Assembly (NCBI GenBank): GCA_949935795.1
Contig: CATLFX010000024.1
Span: forward strand, 1-38,969
Length of the DNA: 38,969 nucleotides
Source: an uncultured Oscillospiraceae bacterium
Lineage (GTDB): Bacteria > Bacillota > Clostridia > Oscillospirales > Oscillospiraceae
Reading direction: 5' to 3'
Positions 8,733 through 17,040 of this stretch are shown one piece after another. The position numbers and the translations under genes are program-made. Position 1 is the first letter of the stretch; each line of letters opens with the position of its first letter. The notes below the pieces were generated by a model. The model had not been told where the DNA came from, ran no database searches, and saw nothing but the letters and a program-made list of their open reading frames with translations.

Positions 8733-11700
8733 TTAAAATGGAAGCCACTGGGGTCCCGCCGTGTCGTCCAGATAATAGCGGAGGAGCGGCGAACAGCGCT
8801 CATTGCTTATACAAGGGTAGTCCCGGAGATTCCATTTGTTGGAAGAGGACTCCAGGATCAGCCTGCGCGTATCCGATACGCCGCCGGCAAATTGAGCCGG
8901 AATCAGAAGCGGCACGGCGGAAAGGCGAATCAGGGGGCGGAGCGGGAGCTGTTTTGTAAAAACATTATAGTAATAGGGCCGCAGGGCTTTGATGCGCTCC
9001 ACATCGTCAGAGTTAAACAAGTAAAACCCGGAAAATTGTAATGGAGCATTTAAAAAAGTATCGTCAGGGAGATCTTCAGCAGCCATTGGATTATCATAGG
9101 CGGCGTCGATCCTGGAAACTCCACTCATGAACGGCCGGAAGGGAACGGTAATGTGTACCCACTCGGCGGGGTCGAAGCTGTCCTGAAGGCTGGAGTTCCA
9201 GTCAGACATACCGGGACGGAGGTTGTTCTTTGAATTGTTCAAGGCCGAGAGCAGCAGATTCGCCTCTTTTGCGGCTTGTTCAAAATCCTCATAGTTCCCG
9301 GGATCGGAAAGAAGCTGGATCTTTTCCCATGCCACTTGCTGGAACTTGTCCTCAAACTCCCCTGTGGAATTCCTCGTCACTGCCAGCCAAATGGCACTCA
9401 TGATTTGCGCGAACTGCTCAGGCAGATACGTCCCTGAGTGAAGGCCGTTGACCATTTGTACCACAGCGTTCTCAATCGACTTGTAGCTGATGCTGTGGCA
9501 GCGCACCAGATAGGGCGGCAGCGGTATCGCTTGCGTAATGTAACTGTCGAACTTGGGGCGTCCCGGCCCCGACTCCAATACCGATTCGCCGGGTTCGCCG
9601 GGTTTGACGGTCTGGGGCGGCAGACGCTCCAGCCAGAGCCAGGAAACCGTCAGGGTCACCTCGCAGGTGCTCCCCGGCTGGCAGAGCAGGGTGCGGTACT
9701 GCCCATTGTCCGGGCCGGAGATCATGTCCATGTTCTGGTTTGGCGCGGAAAAAGCCATGCCGGAAATGGCGGCCGGCTTCCCCTCGGAGGACCGCAGGGT
9801 GAGAAAGCCGTCCCAGATGTCCGGGGGGGCCTTCTCATGCGGAATGCCGCATACGTGGTAGTTGTCAAGGAAAACGAATTCATCGTCCTCCGCCGCGCCG
9901 GTCCGCCGCGCCGGGCGCAGGTACAGGGAGGCGCCCTCCCGCATGGAGCCAAGGCGGAACAGGCGGAGCTTTTCAAGGCCCTCCAGCCTGGTGAACGCGT
10001 AGTGGAGGCTGGCACAGTCCAGCGCGCCCACCTGGGCCTTGCCGTTTTGCAGGGCCGTGACACAGCCCTTGATGTCAAAGGCCAGCACCCGCTGCTCATC
10101 CATCCCCCAGGCCGCGTATTTTGAGCCGCCGGCCCAGGGCAGGGCCTCCAGCTTCCCGCCGCCATGGCTCCAGGAGACGAACTGCCCCGCAAACCGCCGG
10201 TCCGGGTCTTTCTCGGAGCTGTTTTCCCCCGCAATGAGATGGCACAGGGAAATGGCCGGGTAGACCGGTGGGTATTTGGAATCGCGCTCCGTGGTCCAGG
10301 GGGACAGCGGTTTTGCGGCCAGCACATGGATGGTGTGGTCTGTTTTGCCCACCAGCTTTTCGCCGGCGCCGGGGGAGGAGACCTGCCATTGCCAGCGGAT
10401 TTTGAAGGCGCCCAGGCCGGCCGTCTTCAGCTTGTGTTCCGGCAGCGGAAGGGTGACGGAGTAATCGCCTGTGGCGGCAATCGTGACGCTGCCGGAAGAC
10501 GGCGCCCCCAGTACGCTGTCCAGGCCGCTGCCCTCCATGCAGAAGGCCTGGAAGGAAAGGGTCAGCGGGTCCTTGCATTTTTTGTCGCAGTAGAAAGACA
10601 GAATCACCGAAGGCGTCTGATCCGACGGAATGTCCCGGTGGTAAAGCACCGGGGCGGAGTTGACGCGACTTTCTGTTTTGCTCCACTCCGGCAGCACGGG
10701 GGCGGCCCCAAAATCCGGGACGCCAAACAGGGCTCCGGCCTTCAGGCTTTCCTCATGATAGAAGCTCAGGCTTTTGAAGGTCACGGCATAGTCCCCGCTG
10801 GTGCAGGTGCCGGGGTCGGGGGCGGGCTTTTCTTCCACGCGCTTGGCCGCTGCCGCCGCTCCGCCGGCCAGGACGCCGCCAATTACGGGCCAATTGGAAG
10901 CCCGCCAGGACATCCGGAAAAAGCGGAGAAAGCGCCGGACCCACATAATGCGGCGCAGGCCGCCATTTTGTGCGGACATATAAAATCCGTAGCAGACGGC
11001 GCCGGCAAAAGCGCCAAACATAATGGCCTCTAAAAGTTCTCCCATATCCTCGCCGGAAATTTTTCCGCTGGACGCGAGGCCGCTGACCCGGGGGTCGGAT
11101 GAGACATACTGCGCGACCATCACGGCCATAGACCCGTTGAGCTGGTCGTTCCCGGGATCTGAGAAGCCGCTGCTCGGCTCCATGCCCGTCAGCGATTCAA
11201 TGCCCTGGAGGACGGCCTCCGCCGCCACCCGGGTCTCCCACGTCTCCGTCTCGTCCATTCCGGTGAGGGAGTCCGGCATATAAAAGGCGAGCGCGGGAGG
11301 CTCCCGGTCCAGCACCGTGTTTTCCTGCGGAGCGCTCCCCATCATGCCGCCGGAATAGGTGAGCCCGGCGCCGCTGACCACCTCCATCGGATACTGGTCG
11401 GAGAACAGCCACAGCGCGGCCAGGTGCTCTTCAAAGCGGTAGGGAGGCACACCGGCATAGGCTTTCAGCTTTGGGGCGGGCAGGGCCGCGTCAAAGACGG
11501 CCACCATGTCAATGCAGCCCCGGAATCCCCGGGCCATCTGCCCGTTCTCATCCTGATTGCCGATCATCAGCGCCGGGGCCTCCGTGCGGGCAAAGGGCTG
11601 GGCCAGCGTCCCCGTCCCGGCGGGCTCGCCGTCCACGTAGAGGGAGACGTCCGTCCCCTTGACCACGGCGGCGATCTGATACCAGCTGTAATTGTTCAGC

Positions 11701-12500
11701 GCCGTGGAAAAGGGGAACCGGGTTTCGCCCAGGGTGAGGAAGGGCTTGCCCGTATCCCCCGTCAGCCCCAGGGCCACCGTCTGCTTCCCGCCGTGTGCGC
11801 CGTTGGTGAAAATGACGGTGTCCGAATCACTGGGCGAGGCGTTGGCCGCGGCCTGCCGGTCCTCCGCAGACAGCTCTTTGGGGAACACGGCGGCCAGCAG
11901 CGTGAGCCCGCCGGAGGCCAGCGCGCCGGGATTTACCTGTCCGGACCCATAGGGCAGGGCAAAGCCGTTCCGGCCCGGGGCAAAGCTGTACACCAGGTTC
12001 ACGGCGGCGCAGCCGCCCTTGAGCTGCAAGGGGAGGGCGTGGCGGCCCCGGTCTGTCGGGCTGAAGGCGTCAAAGTCGGCCCACAGCTCGGTCTGCTCGG
12101 CGGGGACCTCGTGGGTGAATTGCAGATGGAGGACCTCTTCCGCCGTCAGCGCCCTGCTGTACAGGACCGCCTCCTGAAGGTAGCCGTCCATGGCCCCCAG
12201 GCGCCAGCGGGTCTCCTGGTCGATGTGCTCCGCGCCTGCGGCCCCGGCCTCCAGGGCCAGCAGCCCCTGTACATAGACGCGCACCGCGGCCCCGTCGTAG
12301 ACCACGTCGGCCCGGCACCACTCGTCCTCCAGCAGCTTGGGCTCCATGCCGGGGTCCGTGCGGAAGCTGCCCAGGTTTTTGGCCTCAAAGTAGACGCTGC
12401 CATTATTCACGCCGAAGGAGAAAACGCCCTCCTGCTGGATCAGGATATTGTCGTCCCCCTTGTGGGGGTACAGGAACGAGGCCCCCAGGGTAAAGGGCAT
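8733..12500 (-). CDS. giant LamG/concanavalin-like domain protein, 5' end frameshifted
   Basis: The open frame gives 1,255 residues. Two laminin-G/concanavalin-like jellyroll modules are visible (about 1-140 and 185-355), each ending in the family pattern of a length-preserving AVLYSRALTAEEV-type or VAVFDAALPAPKL segment. Two hydrophobic stretches follow near 490-510 and 535-552 with Arg-rich sequence between them, then about 700 residues of beta-rich sequence I do not recognise. The true start is probably the ATG at 12597, which has GGAGG upstream and overlaps the Hint stop as ATGA. That frame is off by one base at the C8 tract 12528-12535. With one C fewer the protein would be 1,287 residues. 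It lies where tail-fibre genes normally sit, so glycan or receptor binding is a reasonable inference. A phase-variable or broken gene are both possible. Confidence 0.75.
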   Translation of the reverse strand: MPFTLGASFLYPHKGDDNILIQQEGVFSFGVNNGSVYFEAKNLGSFRTDPGMEPKLLEDEWCRADVVYDGAAVRVYVQGLLALEAGAAGAEHIDQETRWRLGAMDGYLQEAVLYSRALTAEEVLHLQFTHEVPAEQTELWADFDAFSPTDRGRHALPLQLKGGCAAVNLVYSFAPGRNGFALPYGSGQVNPGALASGGLTLLAAVFPKELSAEDRQAAANASPSDSDTVIFTNGAHGGKQTVALGLTGDTGKPFLTLGETRFPFSTALNNYSWYQIAAVVKGTDVSLYVDGEPAGTGTLAQPFARTEAPALMIGNQDENGQMARGFRGCIDMVAVFDAALPAPKLKAYAGVPPYRFEEHLAALWLFSDQYPMEVVSGAGLTYSGGMMGSAPQENTVLDREPPALAFYMPDSLTGMDETETWETRVAAEAVLQGIESLTGMEPSSGFSDPGNDQLNGSMAVMVAQYVSSDPRVSGLASSGKISGEDMGELLEAIMFGAFAGAVCYGFYMSAQNGGLRRIMWVRRFLRFFRMSWRASNWPVIGGVLAGGAAAAAKRVEEKPAPDPGTCTSGDYAVTFKSLSFYHEESLKAGALFGVPDFGAAPVLPEWSKTESRVNSAPVLYHRDIPSDQTPSVILSFYCDKKCKDPLTLSFQAFCMEGSGLDSVLGAPSSGSVTIAATGDYSVTLPLPEHKLKTAGLGAFKIRWQWQVSSPGAGEKLVGKTDHTIHVLAAKPLSPWTTERDSKYPPVYPAISLCHLIAGENSSEKDPDRRFAGQFVSWSHGGGKLEALPWAGGSKYAAWGMDEQRVLAFDIKGCVTALQNGKAQVGALDCASLHYAFTRLEGLEKLRLFRLGSMREGASLYLRPARRTGAAEDDEFVFLDNYHVCGIPHEKAPPDIWDGFLTLRSSEGKPAAISGMAFSAPNQNMDMISGPDNGQYRTLLCQPGSTCEVTLTVSWLWLERLPPQTVKPGEPGESVLESGPGRPKFDSYITQAIPLPPYLVRCHSISYKSIENAVVQMVNGLHSGTYLPEQFAQIMSAIWLAVTRNSTGEFEDKFQQVAWEKIQLLSDPGNYEDFEQAAKEANLLLSALNNSKNNLRPGMSDWNSSLQDSFDPAEWVHITVPFRPFMSGVSRIDAAYDNPMAAEDLPDDTFLNAPLQFSGFYLFNSDDVERIKALRPYYYNVFTKQLPLRPLIRLSAVPLLIPAQFAGGVSDTRRLILESSSNKWNLRDYPCISNERCSPLLRYYLDDTAGPQWLPF

Positions 12501-12597
12501 TCCCCCGCAGAGGGAGATCCCGGGGACGGGGGGGGATCTCGGCCCAGTAGCCGTGCTGGCATTTCAGGGCGAAAAAGCTGCGGTTTTGAACGCTCAT
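12501..12597 (-). other. 5' segment of the LamG gene, out of frame
   Basis: Starting at the ATG 12597 the sequence encodes MSVQNRSFFALKCQHGYW and further residues, then meets the C8 tract. As written the frame ends at 12403 after 64 residues. Dropping one C joins it smoothly to the long LamG frame. The start has a strong GGAGG site and is coupled to the upstream Hint gene through ATGA at 12594-12597. This is therefore the natural N-terminus rather than a separate small gene. Confidence 0.7.
12528..12535 (-). repeat. C8 homopolymer at the LamG frame break
   Basis: Eight consecutive G on the plus strand (C in the coding strand) lie 62-69 bases after the start codon of the LamG gene, exactly where the two reading frames separate. 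Seven (or ten) C would restore the frame. Slipped-strand mispairing in such tracts is a known basis of phase variation in surface proteins. A sequencing or assembly error at the homopolymer is the main alternative. Confidence 0.7.
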
Positions 12598-14093
12598 GTC
12601 AAAATTTCCTCCCACAGCGCACGCTTTTGCGCGGTCTCCTCCCGGTGGGGATTGACCGCGAAGGGCTCCTCCTGGACGATGCCCAGGGCGCCCTGCATCC
12701 CATTGTCGCCCACCAGAACGCGCTCCGCAAACATGGTGCAGCCCCCCTCCGGCGGCCGCTGGGCCCCCTCCGGCCTGAGCACCAGGTTATAGATCTCGCC
12801 GCCCGGGGTGTCCCAAATGCCGATGACCGTCACGTGCCCGCCATCCGGCGTGCACAGGCGGCAGTTGCCGTGGACGTCCACGGCCTTCATCGTCCCCCGG
12901 TCCGTCACAATGGGGTGGTCCTGGGTGCAGACCAGCGTGCGGCCCCCCAGCATCTGAATGTTGACCATGCTGCGCGGCTCGTTTCCTCCGACGGCCTTGT
13001 CCACAACGGCCCGGTTCCCCTGGGCGTCCATGCGGACCACGTCCCCCGCCTTGATCTGCTCAATGGGCCGCTCCGTGCCGTCCGCCATCAGGATGCGGGT
13101 CCCGGGGGCGAGGCATCCCCAGACCAAATTCAGCCATCCGGCGACAGCGCTCCCGGAGTCCTTTTTCGCGGCCTCCGACAGGTCGCTGCCGATCTGGATG
13201 GTTCCCTCCCTGCCGCTTTTGAGCTTAAAATTCACGGCAAAGAAGAAATCCACGCGGTCCCGGATGGGCCAGCGGCGGGAGGGGACGTCGTCCATCCACT
13301 CGGGATTCAGGCTGAAGCTGAACCCGTTGGGGTGGGTCCCTTCCGCATCCGGCTGCGCGACGAAATGCTTCTCAATGGGCTTCTCCCGCCCCGTCTTGGT
13401 ATATGTGGACAATCCATGCTTGCAGTCCATTTTCAAAACGAACGTGGTGATGTCGATGTGGTCAAACTGCTCCTCCGTGCCCTCCTGGAACTCCACCCAT
13501 GCGGAGAGCGGGGCGAAGAGCCGCTGCTTCCCGGTGCTGGGGTTGAAGGAGCTCTGGTAGCGGTAATCCACCTCTTCACTGGGCAGGAAGTCCCGGTTGT
13601 ACGCGATGTTGATGGGATATTCCGTCCCTGCACGCTTCACCGGCGCCTCGAGGTGGACCTCCTTGACGGCGCTGTTGAGGTAGACCTGGCGGTGTACGTC
13701 CCGGCTGCTCATCAGCGCCCGGAGCCGTCCGGTATTCGCCTCGCACCAGGTGGCCGTGTAGTCGATCTCCAGGATGTCGGATTTGAACTTGGCGGGGTCA
13801 AATTCGGTGTCCAGCGTCAGCACCGTATGGTGGGAATCGGAGGCGGACTGGGCGCAGCCGTCTACGGACTCTCCGGCGGAGGTTCGTATTTCCAGGTATT
13901 CGTCAATAAAGAGGGCCGTTTCCGGCAGAGAGGTGACGGCCCGCACGGAGAGCTGATTTCCGTTTCTCTGCCAGTGCACGCCCTCCACTTCCGCGCCCGA
14001 GACGAAATCGCCGCCCCTGGCAAGGGGAGGGGGCGGGTCCTGGAGGGTCGCCGCATAGGTTTGATGGAGGGCGGGAAGCCGCTGCCGGATCAT
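12594..14093 (-). CDS. Hint (Hedgehog/intein) domain protein
   Basis: A 499-residue protein. Residues 1-320 are beta-rich with no family I recognise. Residues ~324-470 form a Hint self-processing domain: catalytic Cys at the start of block A (CLAPGTRILMADGTERPIEQ), block B TQDHPI, a GEIYNLVL strand, and the terminal block MFAERVLVGDNGMQ. The Asn plus nucleophile pair needed for full protein splicing is not seen, so self-cleavage rather than splicing is likely. Its stop overlaps the LamG start (ATGA), so the two are translationally coupled. The ATG at 14093 has only a weak binding site. An open, coding-looking frame extends about 110 bases further upstream without an ATG/GTG/TTG, so the N-terminus may be shortened. 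Hint domains are common in polymorphic toxins and surface proteins. Confidence 0.8.
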   Translation of the reverse strand: MIRQRLPALHQTYAATLQDPPPPLARGGDFVSGAEVEGVHWQRNGNQLSVRAVTSLPETALFIDEYLEIRTSAGESVDGCAQSASDSHHTVLTLDTEFDPAKFKSDILEIDYTATWCEANTGRLRALMSSRDVHRQVYLNSAVKEVHLEAPVKRAGTEYPINIAYNRDFLPSEEVDYRYQSSFNPSTGKQRLFAPLSAWVEFQEGTEEQFDHIDITTFVLKMDCKHGLSTYTKTGREKPIEKHFVAQPDAEGTHPNGFSFSLNPEWMDDVPSRRWPIRDRVDFFFAVNFKLKSGREGTIQIGSDLSEAAKKDSGSAVAGWLNLVWGCLAPGTRILMADGTERPIEQIKAGDVVRMDAQGNRAVVDKAVGGNEPRSMVNIQMLGGRTLVCTQDHPIVTDRGTMKAVDVHGNCRLCTPDGGHVTVIGIWDTPGGEIYNLVLRPEGAQRPPEGGCTMFAERVLVGDNGMQGALGIVQEEPFAVNPHREETAQKRALWEEILT

Positions 14094-14221
14094 TTCTTCG
14101 CCGCCGTAGAGGGAGAGCAGCCATTCCCGCTGCTGTGGATTTTGAAGGTCCAGTTCTAAAGCTTTGCGCCTGAAATCATTGTACGGCAGCTCTCCGGGCC
14201 GCGCAAGTGGTTATTAAACTC

Positions 14222-14251
14222 ATTTCGGAATTTTTAATTATTTTCCGAAAT
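14222..14251. promoter_or_regulatory. AT-rich inverted repeat, operator candidate
   Basis: ATTTCGGAA at 14222-14230 and its exact complement TTCCGAAAT at 14243-14251 flank a 12-nt AT-only spacer. It lies about 130 bp upstream of the Hint start and downstream of the tail-operon terminator. This is the expected place for a regulator site controlling the cassette separately. No regulator gene is nearby. Confidence 0.45.
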
Positions 14252-14332
14252 TTCCACTTGAGCGGAACACAAAAAGGATATTCGCCGTTGCAATTCTGAG
14301 CGGGTACGGCGCGGCCTTGGCCGAGGCCGCGT

Positions 14333-14365
14333 AAAAACGGACAGCAGGCTTTCATCTGCTGTCCG
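14333..14365 (-). terminator. terminator of the head-tail operon
   Basis: A perfect 10-bp stem (14338-14347 with 14356-14365) with an 8-nt loop. On the minus strand it is followed by five T (14333-14337). It lies about 150 bp beyond the last baseplate gene, and ends the structural operon before the Hint-LamG cassette. Confidence 0.85.
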
Positions 14366-14460
14366 AGAAACATTTGATATTTTTCTGTCCTCTTGGCGGG
14401 GCGCGGGATAATACCACATCGTCAGCCGGATTGAATCGAATATAGCCGAACCCTGCACCC

Positions 14461-14491
14461 GCCGCCTGCATATCGCTTGCGGCGGCTTTTT
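14461..14491 (+). terminator. possible plus-strand hairpin with T5
   Basis: GCCGCC (14461-14466) and GGCGGC (14481-14486) form an inverted repeat followed by five T on the plus strand. No plus-strand gene lies upstream, so it may block antisense transcription or be a relic. Confidence 0.35.
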
Positions 14492-14516
14492 CAAAGTAAC
14501 GCGCCCGGGTGTCCGC

Positions 14517-15113
14517 TCACTCGATATCTTCCAGATAGCCGTCGTTCTCGATGGCCAGCCCGTACCAGCTCAGTCCGGTGTCCGCCGCGTCTCCGAAGGT
14601 GGGGTGGCGGCTGGCTACCATGGCCCAGGTGTTGTACCAGAACACATAGGTGATGTCCAGGTGGCTGGGCAGGATTTCCTCAATGATGATCCGCAGCTGG
14701 TCAAAGCCCTCGGGGATACCGGCCACGTCGGGGAAATAGACCTTCACATATCCCGGCTGGCCGGTCTCCTCGGCCCGTGCGTTGAGGCCGCACCCCCGCA
14801 GGGTGTCGTTAATGGCCTCGGGAGTAAAGCTGTCGCCGCTGATGCGCAGCAGGGCGGCCAGGGCCTTCCGTCGCTGCTGTATGGTGGCGCACACCGGCCG
14901 GTAGGGCAGCAGGGCCTCCACCCGCTCCAGGCCGAAATCGCTGGCGGTGGTCAGATTCATCTCCCGGGCGGTGTGGTCCAGCTCCTCCATGGCCCCGTCC
15001 AGCGCCCCGCCGTAAGCGGCCAGCTCGCCCCTGTTGATGGTTCCTGGGCGCAGGTCGTACACCCCCAGGGGGCGCAGCAGGGAGACCAGATAGTCCTCAA
15101 ATTTCAGTGTCAT
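14517..15113 (-). CDS. XkdU/YmfQ-like baseplate protein (DUF2313)
   Basis: A 198-residue protein of the P2 gpI / PBSX XkdU type, which caps the baseplate wedge and links to tail fibres in myoviruses. Visible family traits are the N-terminal DYLVSLLRPLGVYDL, the middle segment on the grading of R-rich repeats (PVCATIQQRRKALAALLRIS) and the VKVYFPDVAG strand followed by an EEILPSHLDITYVFWYNTW C-terminus. Its start overlaps the stop of the baseplate J gene by four bases (ATGA). It is the last gene of the structural operon. The usual tail-fibre gene is replaced by the Hint-LamG cassette. Confidence 0.85.
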   Translation of the reverse strand: MTLKFEDYLVSLLRPLGVYDLRPGTINRGELAAYGGALDGAMEELDHTAREMNLTTASDFGLERVEALLPYRPVCATIQQRRKALAALLRISGDSFTPEAINDTLRGCGLNARAEETGQPGYVKVYFPDVAGIPEGFDQLRIIIEEILPSHLDITYVFWYNTWAMVASRHPTFGDAADTGLSWYGLAIENDGYLEDIE

Positions 15114-16237
15114 CCGCCGTCACCGCCGCTCTGCGCAGTTCCGCCCGCAGCCTCCGCCTCCTGGGAATTCTCCGGGAGGGGAGCCGCGCCGTTTTCAATG
15201 GTCAGCGCCCCCAGCACCGGCAGGGTGACATTGCTGAGGGGCAGATCGGCCGCGGGACTGACCAGCTGGCAGTTGGCCACCCCGTCCACGGCGTAGATCA
15301 GCGAGATGAGCTGAGCCCGGGGCAGGGGCTGGCCCAGCCGCTCCCCGTTGAACCAATCCTCCAGCCTGTCCCGCACCGCCCCGGCCGCCGCGTCAAAGCT
15401 CCAACCCTCCCTGGCCCACAGCTTGACGGACACATCCACCGCCGTCACCGTGGGGGAGAGCACCTTCACGTCGCAGGCGATCTCCCGCACCCGGTTGAAG
15501 TGGTCCTGGAGGGCGTTCAGCAGCTCCTGGCTGGGGATGCCTCCCTGGGCGGCGGGGACCACGTCCACCGTGCCCACCCCCCGGTTCCGGGGGAGCACCG
15601 TCACCGCGGCCACCCCGTCGAAGGACATGGTGGCCTGGCGGTAGAAGGCGTTGTTGGCCCCGTTGGCCAGCCGCTGGAAGGTGGCCAGCACCCGCTGGCG
15701 CAGCGCCTCGTCCCCCTCCTGGTCCTGGCCGTTGGAGAGGGCCTCCGGATTGGCGCAGGCCGCCACCCCCAAGGGGGGGAGGGCCATGTACACAATGGCG
15801 CCCTGTCCCACGTTGCCCGCCGCCCCGGCCTCCGCCGCGATGACTGGAACCTCGCAGTACGCTTCTCCCGCCGGGATGACCCCGGCCGCGGCGGTGAGGA
15901 ACCGCACCCCGCCGGCGGTCATGCACACGGTGTCCTTGGGCACCTCCGTATCGGTATCCCTGGCCTCGCCCACATAGAACCGCACCGTGCCGTTTGCTTT
16001 TATGGCGTTTCTTCGGGTCAGCCCCCGCAGCTTGGCGTGTTTGTCCAGGTCCTCGCCCTGGGCGGTCTGGGGGAAGCACTGCCGCCGGGTCCACTCCGCC
16101 TGGACATACAGGCTGTAAATCTGAGCGGCCACGGCGTAAAACCGCACGGCCAGCTCGCTGCTTCCTCCGGCGGACTGGCCGGTCTGGGCCTGGAATTCCG
16201 AGGCCAGGCCCTGATAAATTTCCTCCAATGTAATCAA
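15110..16237 (-). CDS. baseplate J-like protein (XkdT type)
   Basis: A 375-residue protein of the baseplate J/gp47 family, close to PBSX XkdT in length. It forms the wedge around the spike in contractile tails. Family features include the N-terminal ITLEEIYQGLASEFQ region, RGLTRRNAIKANGTVRFY, the GEAYCEVPVIAAEAGAAGN block and the long central repeat of GDEALRQRVLATFQ. It is placed between a gp25-like and an XkdU-like gene, as in PBSX and P2. No truncation is seen. Confidence 0.92.
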   Translation of the reverse strand: MITLEEIYQGLASEFQAQTGQSAGGSSELAVRFYAVAAQIYSLYVQAEWTRRQCFPQTAQGEDLDKHAKLRGLTRRNAIKANGTVRFYVGEARDTDTEVPKDTVCMTAGGVRFLTAAAGVIPAGEAYCEVPVIAAEAGAAGNVGQGAIVYMALPPLGVAACANPEALSNGQDQEGDEALRQRVLATFQRLANGANNAFYRQATMSFDGVAAVTVLPRNRGVGTVDVVPAAQGGIPSQELLNALQDHFNRVREIACDVKVLSPTVTAVDVSVKLWAREGWSFDAAAGAVRDRLEDWFNGERLGQPLPRAQLISLIYAVDGVANCQLVSPAADLPLSNVTLPVLGALTIENGAAPLPENSQEAEAAGGTAQSGGDGG

Positions 16238-16241
16238 ACGC

Positions 16242-16592
16242 TCACTCCTCCCAGCGGGCGGTCACCGACAGCGCCTCGCCCTGCCACAGCAGGTCCGCCG
16301 TGACCAGCAGTGCGTCCCGGTCCCGGCGGACGCTGGCCCCGGTGACGGTGACGTCCTCCAGATCATCCAGCGCCTCCACCGCGAATTGGCGGGCCAGCGC
16401 GTCCCAGCCGGAGGGTTTTTCCCGCCGCAGCTCCCCCATCCGGCTGCCCAGCCGGGGCAGGAAGGGGAAGCTTCCCCGGCGGGCGGTGAGGCGGAACAGC
16501 GCCTCGTTCAGCAGGGCCTCGCCCCCCGACGCCACAGCTACTCCGCCGTTTCCGTCCCGCACATAGTCTCTGTTCTTCAACAGCAGGCTCAT
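16242..16592 (-). CDS. gp25/gpW-like baseplate protein (XkdS type)
   Basis: A 116-residue protein in the T4 gp25 / P2 gpW position, a wedge component that initiates sheath assembly. The conserved LPRLGSRMGELRREKP segment with its Arg-Glu pair lies near residues 45-60, and the C-terminal strand VTADLLWQGEALSVTARW is typical. It is five bases from the baseplate J gene and 10 bases from the spike gene. Confidence 0.85.
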   Translation of the reverse strand: MSLLLKNRDYVRDGNGGVAVASGGEALLNEALFRLTARRGSFPFLPRLGSRMGELRREKPSGWDALARQFAVEALDDLEDVTVTGASVRRDRDALLVTADLLWQGEALSVTARWEE

Positions 16593-16602
16593 CTCATCCT
16601 CC

Positions 16603-17025
16603 TTAGCCCAGGCCGCCCAGAATCATCAGCACGATTCTGATAATCAGCTCTTCCAGCGTCTCCTCTTTCACATACACCTGTCCCATCAGGCGGATGTTTT
16701 CCCCCTCTGCGGTGACATCGCCCGGGGACTTGACCGTCACAGTTTCCCCCTCCAGGGTGAGCTCCTTGGCCTTGATACCCACCTGGTCGGGGACCTGGCT
16801 TCCCTGGAGGGCCCCCGCCACGCAGGGGATCTCCCCCCGGCCCTGGATGACCAGCACCTTGCTGTCCACCTTGGGGGTCCAGGTGTAGCCTCCGGGGCTG
16901 TAAATTTGCAGCCCCCGGCGCTCACAGTCCAGCAGGGCGGCGGTCTCCTTACCGCTCATGGTGATGACGCCCACCTGGCCCTCGCCCTGGTCGGCGGGCC
17001 GTTTGTGCTGTCCGCTCAGCCACAT
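16603..17025 (-). CDS. baseplate spike/hub protein (gpV/XkdR-like)
   Basis: A 140-residue protein with an N-terminal OB-like segment (GQVGVITMSGKETAALLDC), a short beta-repeat region (ELTLEGETVTVKSPGDV then GENIRLMGQVYVK) consistent with a beta-helix tip, and a hydrophobic Ile/Leu-rich C-terminus. Position between the hub (XkdQ-like) and gp25-like genes matches the spike of PBSX/P2-like tails. It starts at ATG 17025 after GGGAGG. The assignment rests partly on gene order. Confidence 0.65.
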   Translation of the reverse strand: MWLSGQHKRPADQGEGQVGVITMSGKETAALLDCERRGLQIYSPGGYTWTPKVDSKVLVIQGRGEIPCVAGALQGSQVPDQVGIKAKELTLEGETVTVKSPGDVTAEGENIRLMGQVYVKEETLEELIIRIVLMILGGLG

Positions 17026-17040
17026 GATTAAAACCTCCCA

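Larger units (their letters stand above)
14094..14516. other. 423-bp gap between baseplate operon and Hint-LamG cassette
   Basis: No further gene is recognised. It contains the minus-strand terminator 14333-14365, a GC hairpin 14311-14330, an AT-rich inverted repeat 14222-14251, and a plus-oriented hairpin with T5 at 14461-14491. The segment 14170-14290 is clearly more AT-rich than its surroundings, as expected of a promoter region for the cassette. Confidence 0.5.

Noticed and set aside
12403-12615. Separate small gene upstream of the LamG gene
   Set aside because: Its first ~20 codons are better explained as the true 5' end of the LamG gene before the C8 frame break; the rest is out-of-frame sequence.
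11424-14159. 911-codon plus-strand open frame opposite the LamG and Hint genes
   Set aside because: The minus strand carries recognisable LamG and Hint motifs; the plus frame is low-complexity Gly/Arg/Val and has no motif.
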